NCBI RefSeq assembly: GCF_028401425.1
Contig: NZ_JAQOMS010000002.1
Coordinates: forward strand, 1,240,001 to 1,304,000
From: Psychrosphaera algicola
GTDB lineage: Bacteria; Pseudomonadota; Gammaproteobacteria; Enterobacterales; Alteromonadaceae
Reading direction: 5' to 3'
Length of the DNA: 64,000 bases
This document shows, in pieces, positions 39,442-49,990 of the stretch. Both the position numbers and the translations under genes were made by a program. The notes beneath the pieces are model-generated. The model ran no database searches. It was not told where the DNA came from and saw nothing but the letters and a program-made list of their open reading frames with translations. Each line of letters starts with the position of its first letter. Within the stretch, counting starts at the first letter, position 1.

Positions 39442-39450
39442 ATAAAATAA

Positions 39451-39485
39451 AAGCTAACAGATTAAATCTCATATAATATATTCAC
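39451..39485 (+). promoter_or_regulatory. Protospacer-like site with AAG PAM, matched by the crRNA-like RNA
   Basis: AAG at 39451-39453 followed by a 32-nt protospacer position 39454-39485. Its first 20 nt (CTAACAGATTAAATCTCATA) equal the first 20 nt of the spacer-like segment at 39579 except at positions 6 and 12. The remaining 12 positions match only partly. See the ncRNA entry at 39551. Confidence 0.8.
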
Positions 39486-39518
39486 TATAAAAACAAAAAG
39501 TATTATTCACTAAATTGA

Positions 39519-39546
39519 TTAACCTAAATTAAAAATCAAGTATAAT
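39519..39546 (+). promoter_or_regulatory. Predicted promoter of the crRNA-like RNA
   Basis: Plus strand: -35-like TTAACC (39519-39524), 16-bp spacer, perfect -10 TATAAT (39541-39546). Transcription would start at about 39553, inside the first degenerate repeat, and run away from the Cascade promoter. Confidence 0.55.
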
Positions 39547-39550
39547 TACT

Positions 39551-39639
39551 AAGTTCTCAAAATTTTTGAGATGAACCGCTAACTGATTAGATCTCATACG
39601 AGAAAATCAGCTGTTCCCCGCTATAGCGGGGATGCTCTT
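39551..39639 (+). ncRNA. Solitary crRNA-like regulatory RNA (CreR/CreA type)
   Basis: Three parts. (1) 39551-39578, a 28-nt degenerate repeat: it keeps GTTC near the start, a hairpin (TCTCAAAA/TTTTGAGA) in place of the GC stem, and ATGAACCG at the end, 7 of 8 identical to the canonical 5' handle CTGAACCG. (2) 39579-39610, exactly 32 nt, the normal spacer length. (3) 39611-39639, a second degenerate repeat with TGTTCCCCG identical and a perfect palindrome TCCCCGCTATAGCGGGGA as Cas6e-type hairpin. So processing would give a standard-sized guide. It is on the opposite strand to the cas genes, and part 3 overlaps the last codons of cas3. Its 20-nt seed side matches 39454-39473 near the Cascade promoter. 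Known CreR/CreA RNAs repress cas or toxin promoters through Cascade in this way; function here is inferred. Confidence 0.8.
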
Positions 39640-42363
39640 TCACTAACCCCTGTGGCTGGGTGATAAGTAAAATCTGGATCAAGCTCAGGTAACCATACCT
39701 GCATATATTGTAAATATTTATACTGTTGTTGAAGCTGCTCTAATGCAGGCTGAAATTGCTCTGGAATTGGCATAAGTTTATCGGCATATTTATTTTTTGA
39801 TAATTTCACTGTACTTAACTGCACTGCAAATTTGTCATCTTTAATCCAAGGTATTAAATTGCCTTTTTCAACTTGTTTGAGTAATAGCACCTCTACCGTT
39901 TCAATATCACTGTAGCGCGTACTAATATCCGTTGTATCTTCATGCCATGCGCTTGCACTTTGGTCGCAATAACCAAATTGTTGCCACTGCAATAAATTTG
40001 CTTTTGCTTTATGTGCTTTTGCGCGTTCCGCCGCAAATAATTCATTTTCTTGATTAATTAAACACTCTGGAATTTGTGATAGCGCTTCATCACTATAAAC
40101 AGCTTCAATTAAATCTCGTGCTTGTTCAGGCATTCGAATAGCACCAAATTCAAGTAGTTTGCGCAACCCTAACCATAAACGCCCCGCAGAACGGTAAACA
40201 TATTGAGTATTAATAAATGATTTGCTTAACCAATCAGCTTTAGGAGTATCGGTGTATTCAGGTGCATGGATAAACAATTTAGGTTGCTCACGGCTATCAA
40301 TAATGCCTGTTTGATAATTACCTTTTGCATCACGAGTATGGCGATGTAAACGACCTGTACGCTGAATTAAATCATCAATAGGACAAATATCTGAGATCAT
40401 GACATCGGCATCGGCATCTAAACTCTCTTGGAATACCTGCGTTGCAATAAGTACTTTGCCGCTTCGAATTTCACCTGTACTTGTTTTACCAAAAGTATCC
40501 AGCACTTGATTTTCAATATGTTTGCGATCAGCTAATACAAATCGACTATGAAACAAGATGCATTGCTGTGGCTCTGCTAAATAACCTTGTAATTTTTGAT
40601 ATGCTTGCAGGGCATCATCAACCGAGTTTCTCACCCAAACAACACATTGATTTTGTGCAACCGCAGTAAGAATTATCTTTATGCATTCATCAACACAGGT
40701 TAGCTGCTCTACTAACACTTCACGGCTAACATCAGAACGACTTTCTAAAGATTGTTCAAGCACAACTTTTTCACTATTTAAATTGACTCTAGTGGCCAAA
40801 GGAAAGGCTTGTTCTTGTAAGTCTGTTAAAGGCATACCGGCAGTATTAAGCCAAATGTTTGTAAGTCGTTGTCGTTGTTTGAAAGAAAGCGTAGCCGTTA
40901 ACAAAATGGCCGAACCACCTTGATGTAAGTGTAAGGCTAATAAACTTTCCAATAACTCAAACATATACTCATCGGCAGCATGTACTTCATCAAAAATAAG
41001 CACCTTTCTATTTAGTCCTAAAAGACGTAATGATTGGTGGCGTCTTGGTAAGACAGCAAGTAAAGCTTGATCTATCGTGCCAACGCCAACTGGCGCTAAT
41101 AGAGCTTTTTACGTGAATCAGCCAACCACTGATTACACTGTGCGGTCGCAGTACTATCAGTATTATCGTAATTTTGATCTTCATATGTTGATGTAAATTT
41201 AGCGTCTCTTACCGCATTACTAAACACATTATTCATTTCTCTCGCACCATGGGCGAGTACAATACTAGGTTGTTTATCACTCGTGCTATCAAGCATCTCT
41301 AAATAATGTTTGGCAACTCGAGAAAACATCGCATTTGATGTTGCCATGGTCGGTAGACCAAAATAAAACCCATCTGCACTGCCCGTAGCCATTAAACGAT
41401 GAGTTAATGCAAGTGCAGCTTCTGTTTTACCTGCACCAGTCACGTCTTCTAAAATAAATAATTGCGGGCTATTATCGAGCTCGACTGTTTCAGCCCATTG
41501 TTGTAATGGTGTGGCTATGTAGCCAAAATGCTCTTTAATAGAGATAAAAGGTTTAACTAAAGGTGCTTTATCTAAGTCTGTTGAATTTACGGCTTTTATC
41601 GCTATTTGTTGGGTTAACTGCCAATATTCATTTAAAGATCCCGGGCTTGATTTGTAAGTGAAAAAATATCGATCAGAACCTATCCAATCAGCTAACACAG
41701 CTATGCCTGCGATTTGCCAACTGACTAATTCCAATTTTCTTCGCCATGCTTTTATAGCTAATTTTTCAATAGGAAACTCAAGCTTTAACACTTCAATCAG
41801 CTCTTGGTAAAACTCTCTTATAGCTATTAGGTTTTGATCTTCGGTGAAGGCTTTTATTGATTGAGGGTCTTGCTTATTTATTGGCTCACCATGATGCCCA
41901 AGCATACAATTCATTAGCACCATTAAATTTTTTGACGTATCAGCGTGAGTACGGCGGTTATATCCATCAATACCTAAAACGACTGTAAAAAAATCTTCTA
42001 ACAATGAATTCCAAAAATAGAGGCCCATTCGATCGTGACGATAGTTTTTACCATCATAATCAAAACAAGATTCGATCTTTAATAACTCTCCATTAGGTGT
42101 GCTATAAAGTTTTTGAAACGCAGATGCAAACTTTCCTAAATCATGTAAGGCCAATAAAAATACTAACAAACTTTGTAATTGCTTTGGAGTTACTTCCAAA
42201 AACGCGGCAAGGTCTTTGGTTAATAGTTTATCTTCAGCTAATAGAACCTTACCAACAGCCGCCACATCCATACAATGATAAGGCAATAGGTGATAATCAG
42301 CGCCATCTTGTTCTGGCGCTTTTTTCGCTTTCCCCAGTATTTAAAATAACTTTTAGATTCCAT
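39621..42363 (-). CDS. cas3: CRISPR helicase-nuclease Cas3 (two frameshifts)
   Basis: About 914 residues when rebuilt. The N-terminal HD nuclease has YHCMDVAAVG and LALHDLGKF; the SF2 helicase has Walker A VTGAGKTEAALA, DEVH (LIFDEVHAAD) and motif VI-like DLIQRTGRLHRH. One missing A near 42334 (restores MESKSYFKYWGKAKKAPEQD from the ATG at 42361-42363) and one near 41105 (restores SRKKALLAPVGVGTIDQALL). Both lie in A runs, so the gene is probably intact. It degrades DNA flagged by Cascade. Separated from cse1 by 0.7 kb containing the regulatory unit. Confidence 0.93.
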
Positions 42364-42739
42364 AAATTATTCCGTTAATTTCGCTACTAATAAAACTATA
42401 AACTAAACTACTAAAGAAAAATCAGCTCTTAACTTTGGTAATTAAGGTCCTAGAAAAACCTACTTTATTTACCACATAGAAGTTTCTTATTCGTAACGTC
42501 TATACACTACACTTCCCTAAGACCAACAAACAATCACTGGATACACATACACGTACAAACAATAAACACATCTTTCTCTGATTTTTTCTCGCTACGTCTT
42601 TAATCCCTGTATTTCTTTATTGCCGCCAATTATCTGTACTAAATTTGTACACACCCACCAATTTAATTTTTCAAATTACTAGTGGATTTGTGATTAAAAA
42701 GCACACGTCATTGCAAAAACGGGCCAATGAAATGCGCCT
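42364..42739. other. Intergenic region upstream of cas3
   Basis: 376 bp, AT-rich. Presumably contains the cas3 promoter (a TATAGT lies about 37 bp before the ATG on the minus strand) and the end of the HEPN transcript. No gene or repeat seen, and no further copy of the crRNA-like target. Confidence 0.45.
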
Positions 42740-43387
42740 TTAATCTAACATCGGGTAATGGGCTTCGCCCCACATGGCGCCGGGGTTATCCATCATAATA
42801 TCGATGAGTATGGGGGACAGTTTTGATAGAAAATTGACTGCGTCTCGGAGTTGCTCGCGGTTTGCCGAGCTATTCCAAGTGGCACCGCCATGAATAATTT
42901 GATTTCGAAGGGTGTACAACCTCGCTAAAATCACAGTTAGCAGTGCAGGGCTGTCATTGCGTGATAGTGCTTTATTTGCTTTGGATTTTGCTGCAGAAAA
43001 TTTGTCCCGCCATTCTTGCTCGGTGATCTTGCCATTATGGTGATCCCAAAACGGTTGGAACACATATTGATTGTCAATTAAGAGTCGAATACTAGAGGTA
43101 AACTCACTCCAAAGTAACTGATGGAGTTGTTGGTTTTTATCTAAACCGCAGAGTTTTTTTATAAAGAGTTGGAAGGTTTCTAATTCACTAAATTTTGAGG
43201 ATTCTAGGCCCTGAGCGTAGGCGGCGTTAAACGATATCCAAAGAAAAACAAACTGTGCATCTTTGTCGTCGTCACATTGCTCGGCTTTATTGAGCCAAGA
43301 CAAGGCTCGGTGAACGCGCAAACCATGGGCATCTGGAAACCCGTGTCGAAGTATACGCTGTTTATCCTTTAACAATTGATAATTCAT
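42740..43387 (-). CDS. HEPN-domain protein
   Basis: 215 residues, intact. All-helical. FLWISFNAAYAQ near residue 50 and LYTLRNQIIHGGATW near 170 are typical of Apea/MAE_28990-like HEPN domains; RNQIIH is the R-x4-H RNase motif. HEPN proteins are RNases common in defence and toxin systems. It lies upstream of cas3 on the same strand with 376 bp between, so it may be an independent defence gene. No partner nucleotidyltransferase is adjacent. Confidence 0.7.
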   Translation of the reverse strand: MNYQLLKDKQRILRHGFPDAHGLRVHRALSWLNKAEQCDDDKDAQFVFLWISFNAAYAQGLESSKFSELETFQLFIKKLCGLDKNQQLHQLLWSEFTSSIRLLIDNQYVFQPFWDHHNGKITEQEWRDKFSAAKSKANKALSRNDSPALLTVILARLYTLRNQIIHGGATWNSSANREQLRDAVNFLSKLSPILIDIMMDNPGAMWGEAHYPMLD

Positions 43388-44163
43388 AAATTCCCTTTGC
43401 TAACAACCAAACTGCTACTTTTGATTAAACGCCTTTTCTTTATTGTAAGCAACACCCCATTGGTATTTTTAATTGCTTTTAAACCTATTTAATATTTATA
43501 AAAGGCTTACTAATGAGTAGAGCTTCTTTATTATTTTACGTGTCACTTTAAGCTATTTAAGCGTCTTTTATTCAGAAAACACTGCGCTTAACCGACATAT
43601 GAGTGTGCTCATCTATTACATCCGTCAAACCACTAATAGGGTTTGTTTACTTATAATGTAGCTTTTAAATCTTTGTTGCTGCACCACGTTAAGCGCGTAA
43701 AGCCATAACTGCCGTAAAAATCGTTTTAAATCTCCCAACGCCCTATGTGTTCAAAGAAGCTATCCAGCTCCTGACAGTCCAATCTGGATGTCGCCTATTT
43801 TGCTGTTTTAATCCAATGGCAGTCCTCTAATTTCTAACGGTTATCAACAATAGAAAGTTAAACCAATGGGAACGGTGGAGTGGAGTTGTTATTAACTTTG
43901 TTCGGTCGCATTTGCCTACTTGAGGTTAGTTCCGACTCTCTTACCCTGTGTATTTCAGGGACAAACGTTAGATCGAATAACAGCAGGTAACGTCAACAAA
44001 CTGAGGCTTCATCACATTGCGGAAATAAATAAAAAGCAGCCTCAACCCAAAGATGATGTCTATATATATTATACAGAACAATAAATAGCCAAATTTACAT
44101 TAGCGCGTTATATTTAGGTCTAAGGTGTTGATTTTATGTCCACCAATGTTTAGGGACAAATAA
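43388..44163. other. Intergenic region
   Basis: 776 bp between divergently placed genes. Several short open frames but none with good start, codon use or similarity. No terminator or RNA structure that I can support. May contain eroded sequence. Confidence 0.5.
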
Positions 44164-45583
44164 ATGTTTTTGCAATCAAGGATTAATAACATGTGTTTTC
44201 TTAGAAAATACCAGTGGTTAATTATCTTTTTAGTGCCATTTTATGCACAGGCCATTGATGTTAATTATTGTGTCGACCCAGACTGGATGCCTTACGAAGC
44301 AATGGTAAATGGCCAGCATAAGGGTATTTCTAAAGAATATAAGCAGTTGTTTCAGGAAAATAGTACGATTAATTTCAACCGTATTCCTGCGAAGTCTTGG
44401 AATGAAGTCACTGAATTTCTAAAAGCAGGAAAATGTGAACTCACTTTGATGTTAAATCGTTCGTCTGAACGAGAGCAATACCTTGATTTTACTATGCCCT
44501 ACTTTTTGGTCCTAATGTGTTAGTTACAACAAATAATCGCCCTTACGTTCAAAATATTTCAGCCGCTGCAGGAATGAAAATTGGTGTAGTCAAAGGTTAC
44601 CGATTGGTCAGCTACATGGAGCGATTCCATCCCAACTTGCAGGTAACCCTGCTTGATAGCGAACTCAATGGCTTATTAGCTGTAGCAGATGGTGAAATAG
44701 ATGTTTACGTTGGTTCCCTCTTATCAATAACCAGTAAATTAAAACAGCATAATATTGCTAACTTAAAAATAAACGGCTGGGTTGCAATTCAAGACGAACT
44801 CAGAGTTGGCGTAATCAAATCTCGCTCAGCTGAATTATTGCCAATACTTAATAAAGTCATTGACCAAATTCCAGTGCAGGTCCATAACGACATACTTAAT
44901 CGGTGGAGTAATACCCTAGTCGTTACCGAAACCGATTATACTTTGGTTAGAATGATCACTCTTGGCGCTGTCTTATTGCTGCTAATTTTAGGATGGCGAT
45001 TCCAAATATCGAGAAAAGTTACCGCTACCTTAACGAAAAAAACGCGCAGTTACAAAAAATGAGCGCCAAGTTAGAAGAGTCTAACCGACAGCTAGAGTAT
45101 ATTTCTTACCATGACAATTTAACTGGCCTTTATAACCGTCATTACTTCTTAACCACGTTTAATCACCTTTTTAATGACATGCAAAGGCAATCGCATGATG
45201 CTTCTTTGATGTTAATTGATATCGACTTTTTCAAACAAATCAATGACAAGTATGGTCATAATGCAGGTGATGAGGCATTAACGCATTTGGGTAAATTATT
45301 GAAAAAGGCCATTCGCTCAGGTGATGTCCCTGCCCGCTGGGGTGGTGAAGAATTTGTCGTGCTTATGCCTTCTACGACAGAAAACGACGTCAAACAGGTC
45401 GCAGAACGATTAATTCAAAACATTGAAAGTTATCAGTTTCCGATTATTGCAAAACTGACAGTAAGTATAGGTGTGTCGCAGTTCCGAGCCGACGACACCA
45501 TTAAAACATGGTTAGAACGGACCGACAAAGCGCTTTATCAAGCTAAAGAGCAAGGGCGGAATCGAATTAGATATAGTGCTTAA
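44164..45583 (+). CDS. Diguanylate cyclase with periplasmic SBP_bac_3 sensor (two frameshifts)
   Basis: About 473 residues. Signal peptide (LIIFLVPFYAQA), SBP_bac_3 sensor (NYCVDPDWMPYEAMVNGQHK ... MKIGVVKGYRLVSYMERFHP), one membrane span (MITLGAVLLLLILGWRF), a short coiled coil (NAQLQKMSAKLEESNRQLEY) and a GGDEF domain with active site WGGEEF and inhibitory site RxxD (RSGD) five residues before it. Makes c-di-GMP in response to a periplasmic ligand. One T is missing near 44506 (PYFFGPNVLV) and one A near 45042. AGGGAC precedes the ATG. Confidence 0.87.
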
Positions 45584-46115
45584 CCCCTTTTTAAACAACA
45601 TATAATATTAACTAGAACCGTGTTTGTTGACCCAACGCTTACATCTTTTCTAACATTTGCTTTAAAAGCCTCCCAAGTTAGTGTGTACACACTTTTAACA
45701 CGGAATAATAAAAATAGCCGCTTTAGTAGTCATCAATAACAAAGTGAGCAACTTGCCCTACCTTTCCATTTAACTACCAGTATCCACTAAGCCTAGCTGA
45801 GTTTGTAAATACTCCATTTGTAAATACTGCGGTATAAGTACTGCAGAGCGTATGTATTTACTACCGCTAGTTTCTAGCCAAACCATCCGGTTAGTTTCAA
45901 TTAAGTCGTGCACTTTTACGGTGACGTTTGCGTTCATAACAAAAGTGTAGCGAGGTAACGCAAAAAAATTTAAGGGTTTAGCAAGCCTGTTTGGTTTAAT
46001 AACTTCAAGCTAATAATAAATGACACTCACCTCGGTGCTTTTTGTCATTTAGCATCTTTCGATTTAGAACGATTATTACGCTACGCGTTTGGTCCATTTT
46101 ATGAGAAAACTAACA
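45584..46115. other. Intergenic region upstream of the GH2 gene
   Basis: 532 bp. Contains a short direct repeat (TTTGTAAATACT at about 45804 and 45818) and presumably the promoter of the polysaccharide locus. No gene recognised. Confidence 0.45.
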
Positions 46116-49100
46116 ATGAATAAAAATAAAGTTACCCTCGCGGTTGTCACCAGTTTACTGGCGTTAAGTGCGTGTAATAGTAATCAACAGGCTCAAAACA
46201 CTCCAAACACATCAAAAAAAGCGCCTGTTTATTGGCAGGACTTGAGTGTTTTTAAAGTTAATACCGAAGCGCCACGCGCGACTTTTTGCCCTACGATGCT
46301 GAGTCAAAATTAGCAGCGGATGATTACCAAACCTCTCCTTATTACAAACTGTTAAACGGCAATTGGAAATTTAATTGGTCGGCAAACCCTAGTTCAGTTC
46401 CCGCTGGTTTTTTGACCCCAGTTTTGATGTCTCAAATTGGGATGAATTACCCGTGCCAAGTAATTGGCAAATGCATGGTTACGATTATCCGATATATACA
46501 AATAGACAATATCCGTTCCCTAAAAATCCGCCATTTGTCCCCGAGGATGACAACCCAACAGGTGCTTATCGTACCAATTTCACTGTGCCAACCGATTGGG
46601 ACGGGCAGCAAGTATTTATCCACTTTGGCGGCGTTAACTCAGGATTTTATCTCTATATAAATGGCCAAGAAGTCGGTTATAGCGAAGGCTCTAAGACGGC
46701 CGCTGAGTTTAATATTACGCAATACCTCAAACCTGGTGAAAACGTACTTGCCGCTAAAGTTATACGTCATACCGACGGTAGCTATATGGAAGACCAGGAC
46801 TTTTGGCGTGTCAGTGGTATCGAACGCGATGTGTATTTACATACCGCACCGAATACCCATGTAAGGGACTTCTTTGCCAAAACAACACTAGTGAACAACT
46901 ACCGCGATGGTGTGCTTAATCTAACAATCGATGTCGCCAATAAAAATCAATCGGCCCAGTCTGTTGATTTGGTTGTGAAAGTCAAAGATGCGAGTGGCAA
47001 GGTGGTCGCCACCGACAAAAATACGGTTATTGTTCTGGCAAATAAACAGCAAACCGTTGAGCACAAAATAGTATTAAACAATATTAAAGCTTGGTCAGCT
47101 GAGTCTCCAAACTTATATCAATTATCGATTAGCACTGAATATAACGACGGCACACCAACTCAACACATAGGTGAGCAAATTGGCTTTAAAACGGTTGAGT
47201 TAAGCAAAGGTCAGTTTTTGGTTAATGGCCAACCTGTTTTATTTAAAGGCGTAAACCGTCACGAACATGACGAGCGCACAGCACATGTCGTTAGTAAAGA
47301 AGCCATGTTGGCTGATGTTAAAATGTTAAAAGAAAACAACATTAACGCGGTTCGAACCTCGCATTATCCTAACGACCCTTACTTTTATCACTTGGCCGAT
47401 AAATACGGTTTATATATTATCGATGAAGCCAATATCGAAACACATGGATTTGGATATTCGCCAAAAGATACACCTGCTGCAAAACCTGAATTTGAAGGCA
47501 TGCATTTAGACCGATTAGAACGTATGGTTGAACGAGATAAAAATCACCCTTCTATCACGTTTTGGTCAATGGGCAATGAAGCCGGCGATGGGATCAATTT
47601 TGTTAAAGGTTATGACTGGATCAAACAACGCGACAATTCGCGTTTAACCATATACGAACGTGCCGAGCAGCAATCTAAATACACCAAAGAAAAGCACGTA
47701 CACCAAGACGCTGTTACTTGGATGTATCGGACAGTCAAAAGGCTTAAAAAAGAATATATCAACCAATACCCAGAACGCCCGTTTTTCTGGGTGGAATACT
47801 CACATGCGATGGGTAATTCAAATGGTAACTTTAAAGAGTACTGGGACTTTGTTCGCGCAGAACGTCAAATGCAAGGCGGGTTTATCTGGGATTGGATGGA
47901 TCAAGGTCTGATTAAAAAAGATGAAAACGGTAATGAATTCTGGGGTTATGGCGGAGACTTCGAACCTGAAGGCGTTCACAATGCTGGCAACTTTGTATTA
48001 AATGGCCTAATTAACCCAGACAGAACACCACACCTAGGGTTGTTTGAAGTTAAAAAAGTGTATCAAGATCTGCATTTTTCAAAAGTAGGTAAAACAACTT
48101 ACCAGCTCTATAACGAAAACTTTTTTGTCGACACGTCAAGCTACAACATGACTTGGCGTTTGATTGAAGATGGTGTTGTTATTAAAACTGGGCAAGTTGA
48201 CACAGTTGCACAACCTCAAAGTAAAGTTCGTTTTGATTTGGCCAAACAACTGCCTAAATTAAAGTCGAATAAAGAATATTTTATAAATTTCTATGCGACA
48301 GCTAAAGGCACACACCCGTTACTTGAAAAAGGCCATTTGCTTGCCAGTGATCAGCTTATGTTGCAAAAAGGCAAAACGTCTACATTTGTAACTAAGGGAG
48401 CAGCAAACGTAAAAGTCGCTCAAGATCCTAACCAAACGGCTGTCATTGCCGGTGATGCAAAACTGAAATTTGACTAAGGCTGGTTATTTAACGTCTTACC
48501 AATACAAAGGTACAGAGATGTTAAAAGAAGCCCTTAAATTTAACTTATGGCGTGCACCTACAGATAACGACTTTGGTGGTACAAACGGTTTAGTTAAACG
48601 TGGCAAGCTTTGGAAAACAGCAACCGAGAACCAGAAAAGTCTTGGTTTGAAGGTCGTTTCGTCTGACGCTAACCTGGTTGTTTTAGAACAGGTTGTGGAT
48701 CTCGCAGACGCCGATTCGTCGGTTACTTACCAGTATACGATTAACGGTCAAGGCGAAATCAAAGTTGATGTCAATTTTGACTTTGCTGGCGATGCCCGTG
48801 TGAAGATTGTAAAAACAAAACCAAATGGTAAAACATTCAAGGTTGATAAATACAGTGAGATCCCTCGCATTGGCACAAACTTCCAAATGCCAGTTAACTT
48901 CGACCAAGTTACCTACTACGGTAGAGGGCCACACGAAAACTATTGGGATCGTAAAACCTCAGCCTTTGTCGGTATTTACCAAGGTGAAGTTAAAGACATG
49001 GCGTTTGATTATATTCGTCCGCAGGAAAATGGAAATCGCAGTGACATTCGCTGGGCAACCTTAACCAATAAAGATGGCGTTGGTCTTAAAATTATTGGGA

Positions 49101-49392
49101 ATTCCGTGTTTGACTTTAGTGCCCATCATCAACCACAAAGCGATTTTGACCCGGGCGATAATAAAGCCCAGCGTCATTACACTGAGATTAAAAAGCGTGA
49201 CTTAGTTAACGTAAATGTTGACTACAAGCAAACCGGTGTTGGTGGTGATAATAGCTGGGGGCAAAAGCGTGGGAGCAGTATCGATTAAATGCTAAAGACT
49301 ATAGCTATTCGTTTACATTATCTCCAATTGACTCTGTGGAGCCGTATAAGGCAGAGCAGACGATAAAAATAGGGACACATAACGAACTTTAA
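46116..49392 (+). CDS. GH2 beta-galactosidase, LacZ-like lipoprotein (several frameshifts)
   Basis: About 1,090 residues. Lipoprotein signal TLAVVTSLLALSAC, then the LacZ domain order: sugar-binding jelly roll (NWQMHGYDYPIYTNRQYPFP), immunoglobulin-like domains, TIM barrel with acid/base Glu in SMGNEAGDG and nucleophile Glu in FFWVEYSHAMGNS, and the C-terminal small-chain domain (LWRAPTDNDFGG, VTYYGRGPHENYWDRK). Frames change near 46278 (TFFAYDAES), 46420 (SVPAGFFDPSFDVSNWDELP), 48473 and 49277. The last two residues are EL before TAA 49390-49392. Probably removes beta-galactose from algal oligosaccharides at the cell surface or periplasm. Confidence 0.88.
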
Positions 49393-49415
49393 TCGGACGT
49401 TATCAAAACACTTTA

Positions 49416-49452
49416 GGCCACACATAATGAAAGTTATGTTGTGGCCTTTTTT
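49416..49452 (+). terminator. Rho-independent terminator after the GH2 gene
   Basis: GGCCACA-C-ATAA / TTAT-G-TTGTGGCC stem with T6 tail (49447-49452), 24 bp after the stop. Confidence 0.8.
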
Positions 49453-49654
49453 ATTGCACTATTTAATGTAATAACATACCGAATGGCTGGGCGATCTGAT
49501 GAATGCTCTAGTCGCACTGCATTCGCAATATCCTGCGTTTCCACAAAATTAGTTACAGGCTCAAAACTAAGCGCCCCCTTGCATAAAGCTAAAGGACGTT
49601 TGCTGAACATTGAGAAAATATAGTGACTTTTAGGCGCTAAGTTGACCCAAACGA

Positions 49655-49818
49655 CTAATCGTTTTTAACCACTGTATTATCTGATACTTCTTTTTAAACC
49701 CTTTTAACGCCGCACCTAAGTCGCTACCAACTGATTTCAAACGTTTTGTACCAAACAATAAAACAACAATAATGGCAACTATCACGAGTTGCCACACACT
49801 TATACCTGAAAAACCCAT
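49655..49818 (-). CDS. tatA: Small TatA-type translocase protein (one frameshift)
   Basis: About 54 residues when one A is added at the AAAAA run near 49701, giving GFKKEVSDNTVVKND then stop at 49655. N-terminal MGFSGISVWQLVIVAIIVVL and LLFGTKRLKSVGSDLGAALK are the TatA/TatE membrane helix, hinge and amphipathic helix. TatA forms the pore for folded proteins. There is no tatB or tatC here, so it would be an extra or orphan copy. It is shorter than most TatA proteins. Several exported enzymes lie beside it, one with a clear Tat signal. Confidence 0.75.
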
Positions 49819-49990
49819 AAAAACTTCCTCTAATTAAATTACGACTTATCGCTGACAAAAGCGATGTTAAACGCTCAAACAGGTATGCCGAGCAGATAAC
49901 GTATTACCACCTGACTTATGCCGGTGACAATTTTCTTGTAAATTTTCTCTATCAATCACCTCGGAAAAAAACCTAGGTGCTCAGTGAAGA

